Shown here: one piece after another, positions 52,086-63,918 of the stretch | Position numbering within the stretch: position 1 is the first letter of the stretch | Layout: the number at the start of each line of letters is the position of its first letter | Assembly: GCA_902729315.2 (NCBI GenBank) | Contig: LR746265.1 | Span: 7,322,892 to 7,386,891 of the forward strand | DNA length: 64,000 nucleotides | Source of the DNA: Spirodela intermedia | Taxonomy: Eukaryota; Streptophyta; Magnoliopsida; Alismatales; Araceae | Reading direction: 5' to 3' | Notes under the pieces: generated by a model | Database searches by the model: none | Told to the model about the DNA's origin: nothing | Seen by the model: only the letters and a program-made list of their open reading frames with translations | Program-made: the position numbers and the translations under genes

Positions 52086-53172
52086 ACGTGGTTCTAATAA
52101 CATATCATTTTCATGATTTTTCTAAGATGAATATCCATAGTTGATGTCCTTAGGAAAATTACTTTCTTAATTAATAATATTAAACATTTTAAAGTATGAT
52201 ATCTCCCCATAAAATTTTGTTAATAGTTTTACTAATGATATTGGGTCAATCAAAAAACTTCCAAAGTGACTACCTTGATAGTTCTTGTCCATCCATTGAT
52301 ATTCTGCATTTTGGGGGCTTCTAAGAACTTTTCTAGACAAACCCATCTCACAAAATTTTCTAATTATATGAGTGTGTCTATCTATGGATGGTCAAAGCAT
52401 GCATTTTATGGTAATGAAAAATTGGAAGATATATGAAGAATCTGAGTAGAAATAGTCCAAAATTCAATGTGGAGGAAGAGAGAGCATCTAGTACAAAGTC
52501 AAATTCATCATTTATGCTCCAAAATCATGATATTGTCTCAATAATCATGTAGGATAAAAAAGATGTACCCACAATTTAGAGTTTGGGGTGTAAGGATAGT
52601 GAATGATACCAAGATTATGCAAAATATTTTATTGGTTTCAAAATTTTAAATTCAATAAATCAAGTACACAAATAAATATTAAAAAAATACAAAAAAATGA
52701 GAAAAAATGCCGTCAATATTTATGCATGCTTATAAGTTCATACTTTTATTCCGTATGACCCATTATTAGATATTTTTGCCCTGATTAGTAATTCCAAAAC
52801 ACAGGGCCATGTGTGGATTTATTGACGGTATATTCATCCCTACCATGCAGTCAAAGCCATGGTGGAAGGGGGTTTCAAGCCAGACCACCATGGAGTCAAC
52901 GCCCAGCCCACCACGTACACTACTCTGAGTGAGAGAGTGAGTGAGTGAGTGAGTGAGTGAGAGAGAGAGATGGTGGTCTTCCATAAATGGTGGGTGGGTA
53001 TTTCTCTTCGGAAGCTTGTGATTTCGTATGGAATGGGCCGGGCCGTGCCGGGCCGTGATGGGCTTTCTGCTCCTGTTTGGGCTTGATTTTCGTATGAAGT
53101 TCGTCATTTCATTTATATTTAAATTTATAATATAAAATCCGTAAACTAAATCTCTGAACCGGTGGCCGTCTG
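52086..53172. other. Spacer, no gene recognised
   Basis: Mostly AT-rich. A short (GTGA)n/(GA)n tract lies at 52927-52970, and a GC-rich GGGCCG cluster at 53036-53065 sits before the exon duplication. Confidence 0.55.
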
Positions 53173-54640
53173 GCAACTATGATAGCGACAGTTGCTGCGG
53201 TTGTCGCACTGAAGGTTGTAGAGGCAGCAAGTGGGCAAGGTGTAATGGCCATGGCGATCGCTATTCCTCCGCCAATCGCCTCTTTACTCGGGAGGCGAAG
53301 GGACCGGTCTTCGCGCTGGACCTTCTTCTGCACCAGCGGACTGCTGATCATGGAGATTGCGTCGTTCGCCGGCGCTGCCTCGCGTTTACTGGAGACGAGC
53401 GAAGGAAGCGTGGGGGGAGGAGGGGCTCGCGAAGGCCTGCCTTTACTCTCGCCCCTGCGAGAGCCGAGACGGGTAAGGGAGAAGCGGGGAGAGAGATCAG
53501 CCATCTTCGGCAGGAGCAGGAGCAGGAGCAGGAGGAGGAGGAGGAGGAGGAGAGCTCTCCTTTCACTGTCCTCACCTACGTCAGGAGTCAGTACAACGAG
53601 ATAATGGTCGTTGACACCCCCACATCCAGGATCCTTACCCTGGACGACACCAGTGAGCATGCTTTCCTTCTGCGCGGGGTGAAAAGTTTTAAATGGGTTT
53701 TGGAACGCGAACAGACATCCTCTCAAACAGTGTTTAGTTGAGGGGATCGACTACTGAAATGCCTCTTCTCAGTCTTAGTTAGCCTTGAAGAATTTCAGAG
53801 AATTTGGGCCTATGGGAACTCTTACTTCAAGTGAACTCTGAGAACAGAGAAAATGATCATTAGCCTAGCAGTCCACCGTATTTCTTATTATTAAGTGCGG
53901 TAGTGACTAGTTTCAGCTTTTTGGTTCTATTTTTTCCTTGCTCCTTTCCTTTACGATCTTTTTAGCTGGGTTTTATTGCCTCAATGAATTTTTATTTTTT
54001 CTCATCTTTGGCCATCCTACAATAATTTGTGGCCAAGAACGTTTGAGGATCTGTTGTTATCAAGAAGCCAAGTGTGCATAGGCCTTGGTAATTGATGGCT
54101 TGAGTGATCTCTCTTCCATTAGAATGCCAACATAGAATAAGATGGGCATCTTATTTACGGAGTGTTCCGTAGTTGGTAGAAATTTTCTTAATCTAACGAT
54201 TACTGTTTTCTTAAAATTTTATTCACAGACTGAGTTCTAGTCTCTGACACACTTTGAGAGCTTTCCTTTTCCCTAGATTCGTTATCAACATTCATCAGTA
54301 GCATTTAGCTAATATATCATAGACCTTTCCTCATCTTTCTTGTGCTCCTAAATTTCTTCAAAAATGTTAGAGATTTTTCAATAAAGGGGGACCTATTATT
54401 GCTTCTTAGGTTCAGTCACACCTAGCCTCAATAGCGGCTATCGTGTTGTTGGAGACTGTCCTAGCTATAAGGTAGCTGCATCTCATTCAAAATGGTTACT
54501 ATATAAAGTCTGTTGACAGTGGGACTAACTTGAGAAATGAAATCCTAGATCACTTCAATAGCTATTTGGACGTTATCCTTATGCGAGAAGGCATCTAGAA
54601 AAAAAATCAGATAATTTACTTTCCACTGAAGATAATGTTA
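53173..54640 (+). repeat. Upstream copy of a direct duplication of about 1.48 kb (exon 1 plus part of intron 1)
   Basis: It aligns with 54662-56115 at an offset of 1481 bp measured at the exon-1 donor (53652 against 55133). The shared part covers the leader, the whole first exon, the donor site and about 980 bp of intron 1. The exonic 3' part and the adjoining intron are nearly identical. Distal intron parts differ more, including indels. The orientation is direct. Confidence 0.85.
53245..53652 (+). pseudogene. Duplicated, frameshifted exon 1 of the spermidine-synthase-like gene
   Basis: It starts MAMAIAIPPPIASLL, matching MATATAIPPPVASLL of the downstream copy. A single-base indel near 53342 (actgctg here, acgtgctc downstream) moves the start out of frame with the conserved end of the exon, which encodes FTVLTYVRSQYNEIMVVDTP. 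The frame that carries this conserved end is open but has no ATG. Donor AGTGAGC is intact. A 6-bp difference and a longer Glu-codon run are the other size changes. As read here it could not start the protein, unless it serves as an alternative untranslated leader. Confidence 0.75.
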
Positions 54641-54661
54641 GAGAAGACGTTATCCTTACGC

Positions 54662-56115
54662 TATTTGGTAACTTTTATATTGACCGTTGCGTCGGATATC
54701 TCACTGAAGGCTGCGGCGGCAGCGAGCGAGTAAGCTGCAATGGCCACGGCGACCGCTATTCCTCCGCCCGTTGCCTCCTTACTCGGGGGCCGGAGGGACG
54801 GGTCTTCGCACTCAACCGTCTTCCTCACCAGCGGACGTGCTCACCATGGGGATGGCGTCATTCGCCTGCTCCTCGTCGCGTCTACTCGAGCCGAGCGAGG
54901 GAAACGTGGTGGGAGGGGGGGGTCGCAAAAGCCTATCTTCGCCCCTGCGAGAGCCGAGGCGGGTAAGGGAGAAGCGGGGAGAGAGATCAGCCATCTTCGG
55001 CAGGAGCAGGAGCAGGAGGAGGAGGAGGAGGAGAGCTCTCCTTTCACTGTCCTCACCTACGTCAGGAGTCAGTACAACGAGATAATGGTCGTTGACACCC
55101 CCACATCCAGGATCCTTACCCTGGACGACACCAGTGAGCATGCTTTCCTTCTGCGCGGGGTGAAAAGTTTTATATGGGTTTTGGAACGCGAACAGACATC
55201 CTCTCAAACAGTGTTTAGTTGAGGGGATCGACTACTGAAATGCCTCTTCTCAGCCTTAGTTAGCCTTGGAGAATTTCAGAGAATTTGGGCCTATGGGAAT
55301 TCTTACTTCAAGTGAACTCTGAGAACAGAGAAAATGGCAATTAGCCTAACAGTCCACCATTTTTCTTATTATTAAGTGGGGTAGTGGCTAGTTTCAGCTT
55401 TTCGGTTCCGTTCATTCCTTGTTCCTTTCCTGTATGATATTTTCACCTGAGTTTTGTTGCCTGAATGGATTTTTATTAAGTTTCCTGGTCCTCGATTATC
55501 CTACACTGAGAGATTTATCTCCAATGTAGGATAATTTGTGGCCAAGAACTTTGAAGGTCTTTATGAAAAAGCCAAGTGTCCATAGGCCTTTGTAATTGAA
55601 TTTGAGTGATATCTCTTCCATGAGAATGCCAACATAGAATAGGATGGACATCTTGTTTCCAGAGTGTTCCATAATTTGTAGAAATTTTCTCAATCTAACG
55701 ATCCTTTAAAATTTTAATCACAGGCTGAGTTCTAGTCCCTGGCACACTTGAAGACTTTCCTTTTCACCTATTCTTTATCAATATTCGGCAGGAGCTATTA
55801 GCTAATTGATCATAGGCCTTGCCTCATCGGTCATGTGTTCTTAATTTCTTCATAAAATGCTAGATATTTGTCAATAAAGCGGGAACTAATAATGCTTCTT
55901 AGTTTTGGTCACACCCTAGCGTCAATAGCAGCTATTGTGCTGTGGGAGGCTGTCTTAGCTGGAACTTGGCCACATCTGAGTCAACATGTTTGCCAGATTA
56001 AGTCTATTGACTGTGGGACTGACTTACTGAAGAAACGAAATCCTAGATCACACCATTAGTCATCCTTATAAGTCATCTAGAATAAAATGAAAAAAAAATG
56101 ATAATCTTACTTCCT
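54662..56115 (+). repeat. Downstream copy of the 1.48-kb direct duplication
   Basis: This copy carries the in-frame first exon (54740-55133) and the start of intron 1. It matches 53173-54640, with small indels in the intron (for example a 3-6 bp difference in the GGA-rich run). Confidence 0.85.
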
Positions 56116-59100
56116 ATAGGAAAGCATTTATTCCAAAACTTATGTGGGAGTAATTAGTACCTACAAAGACTATTAACTTTCCCTGTACGTTACTCATATT
56201 AATTAATGTTCTTGTCGTGTATGACATTGTGTACAACTTCATTTATTTCTGTTCGACTCCTCTGTTGTCCATTTCAGGAAAAAACTTCTCTCATCATCGT
56301 ACAAATATTATCATTGATCTTTATCTTAAGAATATTTCACCTTTTTATGTAGATAACGTTCACAGCATTCTTTATAAAGAGCAGATGTTGACTGGTTCAT
56401 ACTGGGTACGTGGAGCTTTGTTGACATCCTTATTTTTATTACTATCCCTAAGACTAGTGGAAATGCAAGTTTATGAATAAACTTCTTATACCGACTTTCT
56501 AGAAATAAAATATTTATCTTCATTCAGAGAAAAAATTGCCAGAGGTTGCTCAATATTCAGTAAGCATTTGGTTGAATCGCATATTATGTTGCTCTTCACG
56601 CTCTTATTTACTGGTTAGATTTTACTCTTTTACTTTCTATACAATTGACGTTGTTTCTAAAAGTTTGGTTATCCTGCTCTCCGAACAAGGAATTAACATA
56701 GTTGAACCTGCTTCGGCAGCTGACATGATTTCACTCGCAGTGAATTCTTGTCCACATTTAAGGGGGCTGGGAGAGGGTGTAGAATCAGTAAGAGCCAAAA
56801 CGAATTCTGAGAAAGGCTTGTGGGTTACGGATTGATTCTCTGGGTTATATTTAGATTAGGTGAATTAGTTTCTCATACTGGTGATGTTGATGTGTGAAGA
56901 TTCTCCATAGAGGTTTTGTTCTGGCAATCTAGAGCATATCCGTACACTTAAGCTTGATAATCTTGGGGGCCCTGGCGGTGGTTGCTTATGTTTTCACAGC
57001 CGGGTGAAATTGCAGTTCTTGTGGACAAGAGACAGGACCTTAACCTTCAAAAGGAAAAGCTAAGGAGTTTTGATGGCATGTCTAGATAAACGATCTTCCT
57101 TGGTGTCAGTAGGATGTGGAGTTCGGAATGTTTCTTACTAGTACCGGCGACTATGGGAAGAAGAATAAAATCTTGTCCTTTTGAAAGGAAGTCGCCAATT
57201 TAAAAGTCGAATTTCTTCCAGTTTTCTTGAGAACAATAGAGTCCAGGATCTCGTTTTGCTGTTTTTGGATCTTGCAAATATAGAGAGCAATCACTATCAG
57301 AGTTCAATTCCTCGAGGAACCGTTCAAGCTAAGATTTCAAAATAACTCTGCTCCATCAAGAGTCATTACCCCTGTTAATGAATCGATTGGACTGTCTTGC
57401 TTGTCTCATTTGGCTTATTATACTTTGCCCCCAGGACTGGTCTTTCAAGAATCAGAATTTATGAGGAAATTATTTCATCAAGTCTGTGAATTTCATATAA
57501 TGTCAAATTTAGGTGAACACTATTTAAGAAGAACAAAAAGTGGCCTTTTATGCTGGTCTCATACTTACAATCTACTTGAGGTATCATTCCTGAGGAGATA
57601 CTACAAAAAACTTTTTTTTCTGTATCAATGGATGGGGGTATATATATATGTTCTTAAGTCCTCTGAAAGTGGTTTGAGGTTGTGGGAAAATCGTATAATT
57701 AGGAGTTAGTTTCTGTTGGTCAGTTTCCTAATAGATCAGTTTCCTTAACCTAGGTAGTTTCCTTTTTTTTTGTGGCCAGGGGAATTGTATATAACTAGCA
57801 ATTGTTCTATGATTTGAGAAGTAGAAGAGATTTTTGCTGACTGTTTATCCTCTTATGGTTTCCATCGTATTCTTTACCCAGGTATGTTTTTTGCACGAGT
57901 GGTTCGAGATGGGGGACTGGTACAATGAGATAAATTTACGTTTGATACTATCATATACTAAAAAGCTTACAAGCTAGTTTAGTGGGAGGCCTACAAGAGT
58001 AGTACCATTGAGAAGTTAAAAAAGCCAGCGAAGCAATAAATCACATCTTTGTCATCTTTGTGGCTGTATAATTCTTTGTACGAATTTATGATTTTTGTTT
58101 CCTGAAGACTATGGGATGGCTGTCATATGTAAGTAGGAAATCATTATCGTTCTAGTCATTTGCCTCTGCTTGTGTGGCAGCATTTCTTTCTGTCTCAGAA
58201 TACCCTGACTTGCTGATGCTGTTTTCAGGATGAGCTTGCCACCCTACCAGCTGTCATTCCTGAGGGTCCCATTGCTATCTTGGGTTTGGTATTTACTGTT
58301 TCTACATGATGTTGTTTGTTGTATTTTTAGAGTAGCATGGTGGACAAATGATCTAAATATACAAACTCTTTGTTCAGGGTGGTGGAACAGCTGCTCATTT
58401 GATCCTTGATCTATGGCCTTCATTGCATCTCGTAGGCTGGGAAATTGATCCGATAGTAAGGGCTTCTTTCAAACTGTCCAACTTTTGATGTTTCCGTTTC
58501 TCGATTGCAATGATTCTGTCGCAATAAAAGGTATTTATTTCTGAGTTGCACCATTCATTTGCACTAACTTTATGCACATGATTTCTGTTGTCATTTCCAT
58601 GCATGAACAGGCCAAATCTTCCTCCTTAGCCTAAAAGCTCCTGAGATGATTTTTAGTTAATGTCAGACGTCTATCGAACATACTGATCTTACAGTCAAAA
58701 GGGTTCAGCGTCGTTTCATCATTTTCCGTCTTCATACTTTTGAGGCTCCTAGATTCTCTGTTCTTTAGCTTCAATTACGAAGAAGGTAACTAGCATGAAA
58801 AGGGTACTTGGCATGAATGAGAATTTGTCACGGTGATCCATGTTTTAAGTTGTTTTTTTCAGGAGAACACTAGTAAGGTATCACCTCACTAGTAAGGGAT
58901 TCTACACCCCATCCTAATGGCACTCACCTTGGCTGCCTTTCAATATAGTGGCGGTGTTCTTGTTGGACAATGTTGCCCCAGTTTAGACAGCTGGGAGCCC
59001 TACTTTGTGGTCATTTTGGCAATTTATATCATCAAGGGGAAATCTTGCCACGAGGCACCTGGGAGCAATCTCTGTTGAGGACTGCATTTTCTCTTCTTCT

Positions 59101-61178
59101 CTTTTCCCCTGTAGCTGGCTGTTCTGTACTATCTCCTGATGGCCAGTTCAACCTTTTCAGTCTATGCTGGCTCAGATTTATACCTATTGCATGTGTTAGT
59201 GATAGGGACTCCCCTGCTGTTTGTGATGGATTTTCTTACTTACCGTTTCTTTTACATTTGTATGTGAGGGATTCATCCATTAACAAAACTTGTTAATGGT
59301 TGAAGTTTTTAGTATGGATGTAAATTAGAAGTGTTGGAAAAGTGTATTTTTCTTAAATTAGAAGTTATTACTAAATTATGATTCTTTATCAAAGTTGGGA
59401 TCTCTGCCATTTATTCAAGTGTCTTTTACATCTTGGTATTGCATAAATTCCTGATTTTCTTTTTAATCCAGTAATTTCAAAAGAAAGTATCAATTTAGTG
59501 TCAGATCTCATGCATTTTGAACACAAAGACTTACTTCATGCTTCTAAGAATTTATTTTTTTTGCTTCAGTTGATCGACAAAGCAAGAGATTATTTTGGAT
59601 TATCTGATTTAGAAAAGCATAACCAAGCTGGAGGCTTCCTCTCTATTCACGTTGGAGATGCACTCTCCCCATCTATGAGTGTTCCTGGAGGATTCGCCGG
59701 TGGGTACATTTTACATCCTCCCAAAATTTTTGGAGGGGTGTACACCTTTCAAAGCTAACAAAATTGAGATTATATACAAAAATCACTGGCAACAGTAGAA
59801 CATAGACATGAATCTTGCATTTATTTAGCACTTTAATTGAATCTTTTTACCATCAGGGATCGTGGTGGACTTATTTTCTGATGGGAAGGTTTTACCTCAA
59901 TTGCAAGAGGTACGATTCATATCTGTGGATTATTTGGTTTCTTAGATGATGTACCATGTTAAGAAATGGCTATTATTTATCAGTATTTAGCTAACGCATA
60001 ATAGTATTGCAACAAAGTGGTCGGCATAGAACTGAAATCGCCACTCAATGCAGTGGTCCACACTCCAACTGGGTTCCTTATGAGATGCCGTTGATCTCAA
60101 CTCCATTTCATTAAAGGTTTCCTTGATGTTGGGCATGTGAAGATTTCTCCATAGGAAAGAAACCTTTGTCTTTCTAAAATCACACTTAGCTTTTACGCTC
60201 GGAAGATGCATGAACGAAAGCATAAGAAAAACATGAACGCTGGGTGTAGAAATAATGTCAATTTCACATTTTTTTTTCCAACTTTGCGTATTTTCCTGGT
60301 TTCAGCATGAACCCAGAGTGCGTATTTTAATCTAGATTTCTGGGTCTTATCTCTTCCTCCCTTCGCTGAGATTCTAGTTGTGCTCCTACGTTTCTCAGCT
60401 TTTTCACTTCTGTGATCTTCGCAGGCCAACACTTGGTTGGAGCTTGAAAAGCAGTTGATGCCCCAGGGCCGTATCATGGTCAACTGTGGTGGAGCCGATG
60501 CCAAAAAATCAAGGCGTGGTGAAGCTTGGGTCAAGAATTCCACTGTTAAGGCTATGTCCACAGTTTTCAACCAGAAGGTATGCTTTCCACCGCTTTTAAG
60601 TGCTTGGAAAAATGCAGAGCCTTTCAGTTACCTTATCTACCAACAACGAAATGATTATTCTAGCAATAAAACTCTTCATTATAAAGATCAGATTGCTATT
60701 TATCTTGGACGGGTTAATGATTCTGGCAATCAGATCTTGTCGAATCTTGTTGCCTGGGCATGTGCAAATCAAAACTTTAGACCCTATGAAGTTTATCAGG
60801 AGAGGAAGAAGAGTGACTGGGGGAAGCAAGAAGTGGGAGAAGAGCAGAAAAGCTCAAGAGAGGTCAAAGGGTCCTCGAGTGATCTTGTACAAGGTAGATT
60901 TCAGTGTTTTGGATATGAACAGATAGAGATGGAAGCCATGTTGCATGAGAAAGACTGTGGAATGCCCACAGATTAAAAACGAAGACACCAGAATGATCAT
61001 ATGAAAAAATAAATCTTTTGTTGTCTGTGAAAGAGCTGATCACATTGAGATGGATGTACGGAAAGCTCATAACTGAGAAAGGTTATGACGAATTCCATTC
61101 AGAAATTTAGCACAGTAGCATCAAGAGGCTGCTGAGTAGCTTGAATCATGCGTAGGCTTATAGTTTGGTCGTAGTTAG

Positions 61179-61229
<51 letters not shown>

Positions 61230-61762
61230 AACATTGAGACTTTGATAACCATAAGTGCCCATTAAGTTGAGCGTGATTATAATCTATGTAATTACATGTA
61301 ATTCGGAATGCTGGTTTGCAAGTGAGCACTGGTTGCTTTAATTCAAAGAATTTGGTAGGACTTTCTTGATTTAGATTTCACAATTTTTTTATTGCATGTA
61401 CAGCTTAGTGCAAGCAAACATTACTCTACATAGCTAAATATAATTTTAAAAGTAGGAAGTTAATCTAAACAAATAAATCACTTTTTTTAGTAATTGTAGA
61501 TTTTTTTTATTTTTTACATAGGAAACTTCTTCTTAGGTGAGCAATGAATCGACATACCTCTTGGGCTTTGACTGAATGATGTTTTCATTTCTCTCTCTAC
61601 AATCCTTGTGTGGTGCAGTTGAGCTGGAAATTAATGGCTACCACGGAGAGTGAGAACTATCTCGCTCTGACTGGGCCTGCGCCAGACTTGGATTCATGGT
61701 CGGCCAGAGTTCCCTCCCAGCTGAACTCCAATGTGAAACACTGGAAGCCTTGTGGACTTTAG
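54740..61762 (+). CDS. Spermidine-synthase-fold AdoMet-dependent methyltransferase-superfamily protein
   Basis: Eight exons: 54740-55133, 56353-56405, 58229-58288, 58378-58455, 59570-59699, 59857-59909, 60425-60577 and 61619-61762. All junctions are GT-AG, giving 354 residues. After a basic, low-complexity N-terminus and a Gln/Glu run (about 95-108), the body follows the plant spermidine-synthase-like group: VRSQYNEIMVVDTP, then NVHSILYKEQMLTGSYW (133-149), the AdoMet loop GLGGGTA (168-174), the acidic E191 in GWEID, GDA at 224-226 and VDLFSDG at 240-247. The classic spermidine synthase catalytic motif (DSSDP type) is not present, so aminopropyl transfer is doubtful; an AdoMet- or decarboxylated-AdoMet-binding role is the safe statement. 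The N-terminus could be a plastid transit peptide. Introns 1, 2, 4 and 7 exceed 1 kb. Exon 1 has an upstream frameshifted duplicate. The frame stays open for 133 codons past the exon 7 donor. Confidence 0.85.
61180..61227. repeat. (CT)n microsatellite in intron 7
   Basis: A pure (TC)24 run within intron 7 of the spermidine-synthase-like gene. Confidence 0.95.
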
Positions 61763-62445
61763 ACTTGGATTCATTGATCTTCTTCACTTTTTTTATAAGA
61801 ATATATTTTGCGAATTGCTTGAAAATATTTTTTATAAGAAACATGCTTATGAATGCCAGTTTGGGTGTGGTCAAACCCAGGTTGACCTTACTCTAAATAG
61901 GTTTGGCCTCAAAGTCAAGTCTAAAGGGAAAGGATATACATGACATGTTGCTGCTACAACGTCTCTCTCTCTCTCCAGTCCCTAAGAAAAAGCTTAGCTT
62001 CCCTTGCAGAGAGAGAGAGAGAGAGAGAGAGCTCAGAGGAAAGACCCACGTTGTGAACATGTTACAATCTATTACTATAAATCGGTGGGTCATCAACTAG
62101 TGGGCAAAAAAGTTATTGCCAATGGAGGGGAATTGGTTCCATTTCAGCCGCCTTTCTCTGCTGTCTTAAGATTCCGGCGCAACGGTGATCCCAATAGTAG
62201 CAATATGTTTCTTTTGCTGACGTAAGCAATATGGGCCTCCAAGCTGTCAACCTCCCGCCGCAACTATCACGTCGGGGTGCTCCCTGATTCGCGGGGTCTG
62301 CGGCGGACACCGCGGCGGCGGGGCTCGGTGCTAGCCCCGACCAACTCACCATTCCGACACGGAACTCCGAGGTCGTTAAACCAGTGCAACCCTCCTACTT
62401 GCCCCGTCCCACCACCCACCAACCCAAACCCATGGATACCCACGC

Positions 62446-62454
62446 CATAAATAA
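62446..62454 (+). promoter_or_regulatory. TATA-like box of the lipid transfer protein gene
   Basis: The motif cataaataa lies about 74 bp before the start codon, followed by a GAA-rich leader with short GA repeats. Confidence 0.45.
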
Positions 62455-62527
62455 CCACAACGAGGAAGAAGAAGAAGAAGAGAAGAAGAAGAAAAGCACC
62501 TTGTAGCTCTAGAGAGAGAGAAGAGAG

Positions 62528-63024
62528 ATGGGTAAGGTGGCGAACTTGTGCGGGGTGGTGCTGGTGGTTGTCATGGCGGCGGCGGTGGCGGAGACGGCGG
62601 CGCAGGATACGTCCTGCCTGACGCAGCTGGTGCCGTGCCTGAACTTCACCAGCTCCAAGAGCACCCCACCAAGCAGCTGCTGCGAGCCGCTGAAGTCGCT
62701 GATCAGGACGAACCCACAGTGCCTCTGCAGCATTCTCCAGGACGATTCCCTCAAGAAGCAGAGCGGCGTCAACGCCACCGAGGCGCAGGGGCTGCCTTCC
62801 AGATGCGGCCTCAACGCCACCGCCGCCGCCTGCTCCGGTGAGCTCCCTCGCCGCCGCCGATTTCTTTTAGCGATCTTCTTCCGGTGAGCGAGCGACTGAC
62901 GGGTACTGGTTTCGACGCAGGTTCTATCGACCCCGAGACGAAGAACAGCTCCGCCGACGGATCACCTCTCGCGAAGAAACTGCTGCTGGCGACCCTGTTC
63001 TTGATCATCCAGATGTGTTTATAG
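62528..63024 (+). CDS. GPI-anchored non-specific lipid transfer protein (LTPG-like)
   Basis: Two exons, 62528-62837 and 62921-63024 (phase 1, 83-bp intron), give 137 residues. A signal peptide covers about 1-25 (hydrophobic VVLVVVMAAAVA, likely cut before QDTSC). The mature part has the eight-cysteine motif C30, C37, C51-C52, C65-x-C67, C93, C102, which forms four disulfides around a lipid tunnel. N-glycosylation sites occur at N39, N82, N96 and N112. The C-terminus has a small-residue region (NSSADGS, about 112-118) and a hydrophobic tail (LLLATLFLIIQMCL), the pattern of a GPI-anchor signal. LTPGs carry lipids at the outer plasma membrane for cuticle or suberin. The last intron sits just before the GPI segment, as usual in this family. 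Confidence 0.92.
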
Positions 63025-63238
63025 AGATCTTCGCTACGTTCTTGTGTTTGTTTTTATAAAAAAAACTCGGGTGATCAAATCTCCGCTGCGTCTGACCCAT
63101 CTGGATTCGACCGAACCACGGGAGAGAGGGAGAGAAATCGATGAACGAAGAACGAGATATGACCAACCCGGTAGGGTTAGAGAGTGATCCTCCGAACAAG
63201 AACGAAACTACGGATTTCTAAGGCTGAAACACCATAGC

Positions 63239-63918
63239 CTAGATCTTATCTTGGAGATAAGCGGATACAAAGACTGCCATGGCTCCTCCCGAGACACCGA
63301 GGAGAAGCCCGGCGGGCATGAACTTGCGGGTGGACGCCAGTCTGATCCCTGCAGATCCGTGTAAAGCCGATTGAGCATCAACAGCAATTTTCAGGAGAAG
63401 AAGAAGAAGAAGAAGAAGAAGAAGAAGAAGATGATGATGATGATGATGATGATGACGAAAAGATTAGGGCAAACCAAAGATGGCGGTGAAGAGAGCGGCG
63501 CTTCCAAATCCCAGAGCTTCGCCTGCAGCCTTCGTCTCTGGGTTCTGCATCAGATAATACGCCTGCGAGCAGCGCAAAAACCATCACTCCCAGAAAATCG
63601 CAGAAGACCACCATCAGAGAGATTTTCTAATCCAACTCACAGAAGATCTCAGAGCTCGATATAACATTCAAACCATTTCGCAGCATGAGATTAAGCTGTA
63701 AACCGACGGGATGCTAACAATTGCAGAAGGTTGAAATGGAATCTAGGTAGATGTATGAGGAAGAGTGTTGACAGGAAGGATCATGAGGCTTCTTCAGCGA
63801 TCTACTCGATCGATCTAAAAAAATAACGAGGAGGCTGCTATTGATCTACTTACAACAGCCATGAGCGCGGCTCCGGAGACTCCCCCTGAGATGGATCCAG
63901 TGCTCTTGGTCCTCGCAT
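63239..63918 (-). CDS. TMEM14/FAX-like small membrane protein, 3' part (5' end outside window)
   Basis: Three exons read on the minus strand: 63918-63854, 63562-63475 and 63348-63239, with GT-AG introns. The upstream exon or exons lie beyond 64000, since the first visible exon starts inside a codon. The visible 81 residues or so read GSISGGVSGAALMAV, then AYYLMQNPETKAAGEALGFG, then GIRLASTRKFMPAGLLLGVSGG, ending FVSAYLQDKI. Gly-rich hydrophobic helices with a 'RKFMPAG' turn are typical of the TMEM14 family, which in plants includes the FATTY ACID EXPORT proteins of plastid and other membranes. Which branch this belongs to cannot be told without the N-terminus. The intron between the last two exons holds a (GAA)n(GAT)n tract (about 63397-63455). 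Confidence 0.8.
63397..63455. repeat. (GAA)n(GAT)n trinucleotide tract in an intron
   Basis: About eleven GAA/AGA units pass directly into about eight GAT units. The Ser- and Lys-rich open frames over it are repeat artefacts. Confidence 0.9.

Noticed and set aside
53109-53726. 205-residue minus-strand frame, repeated as a 131-residue frame at 54812-55207
   Set aside because: It is the antisense shadow of the duplicated first exon. Its similarity between the two places only reflects the DNA duplication.
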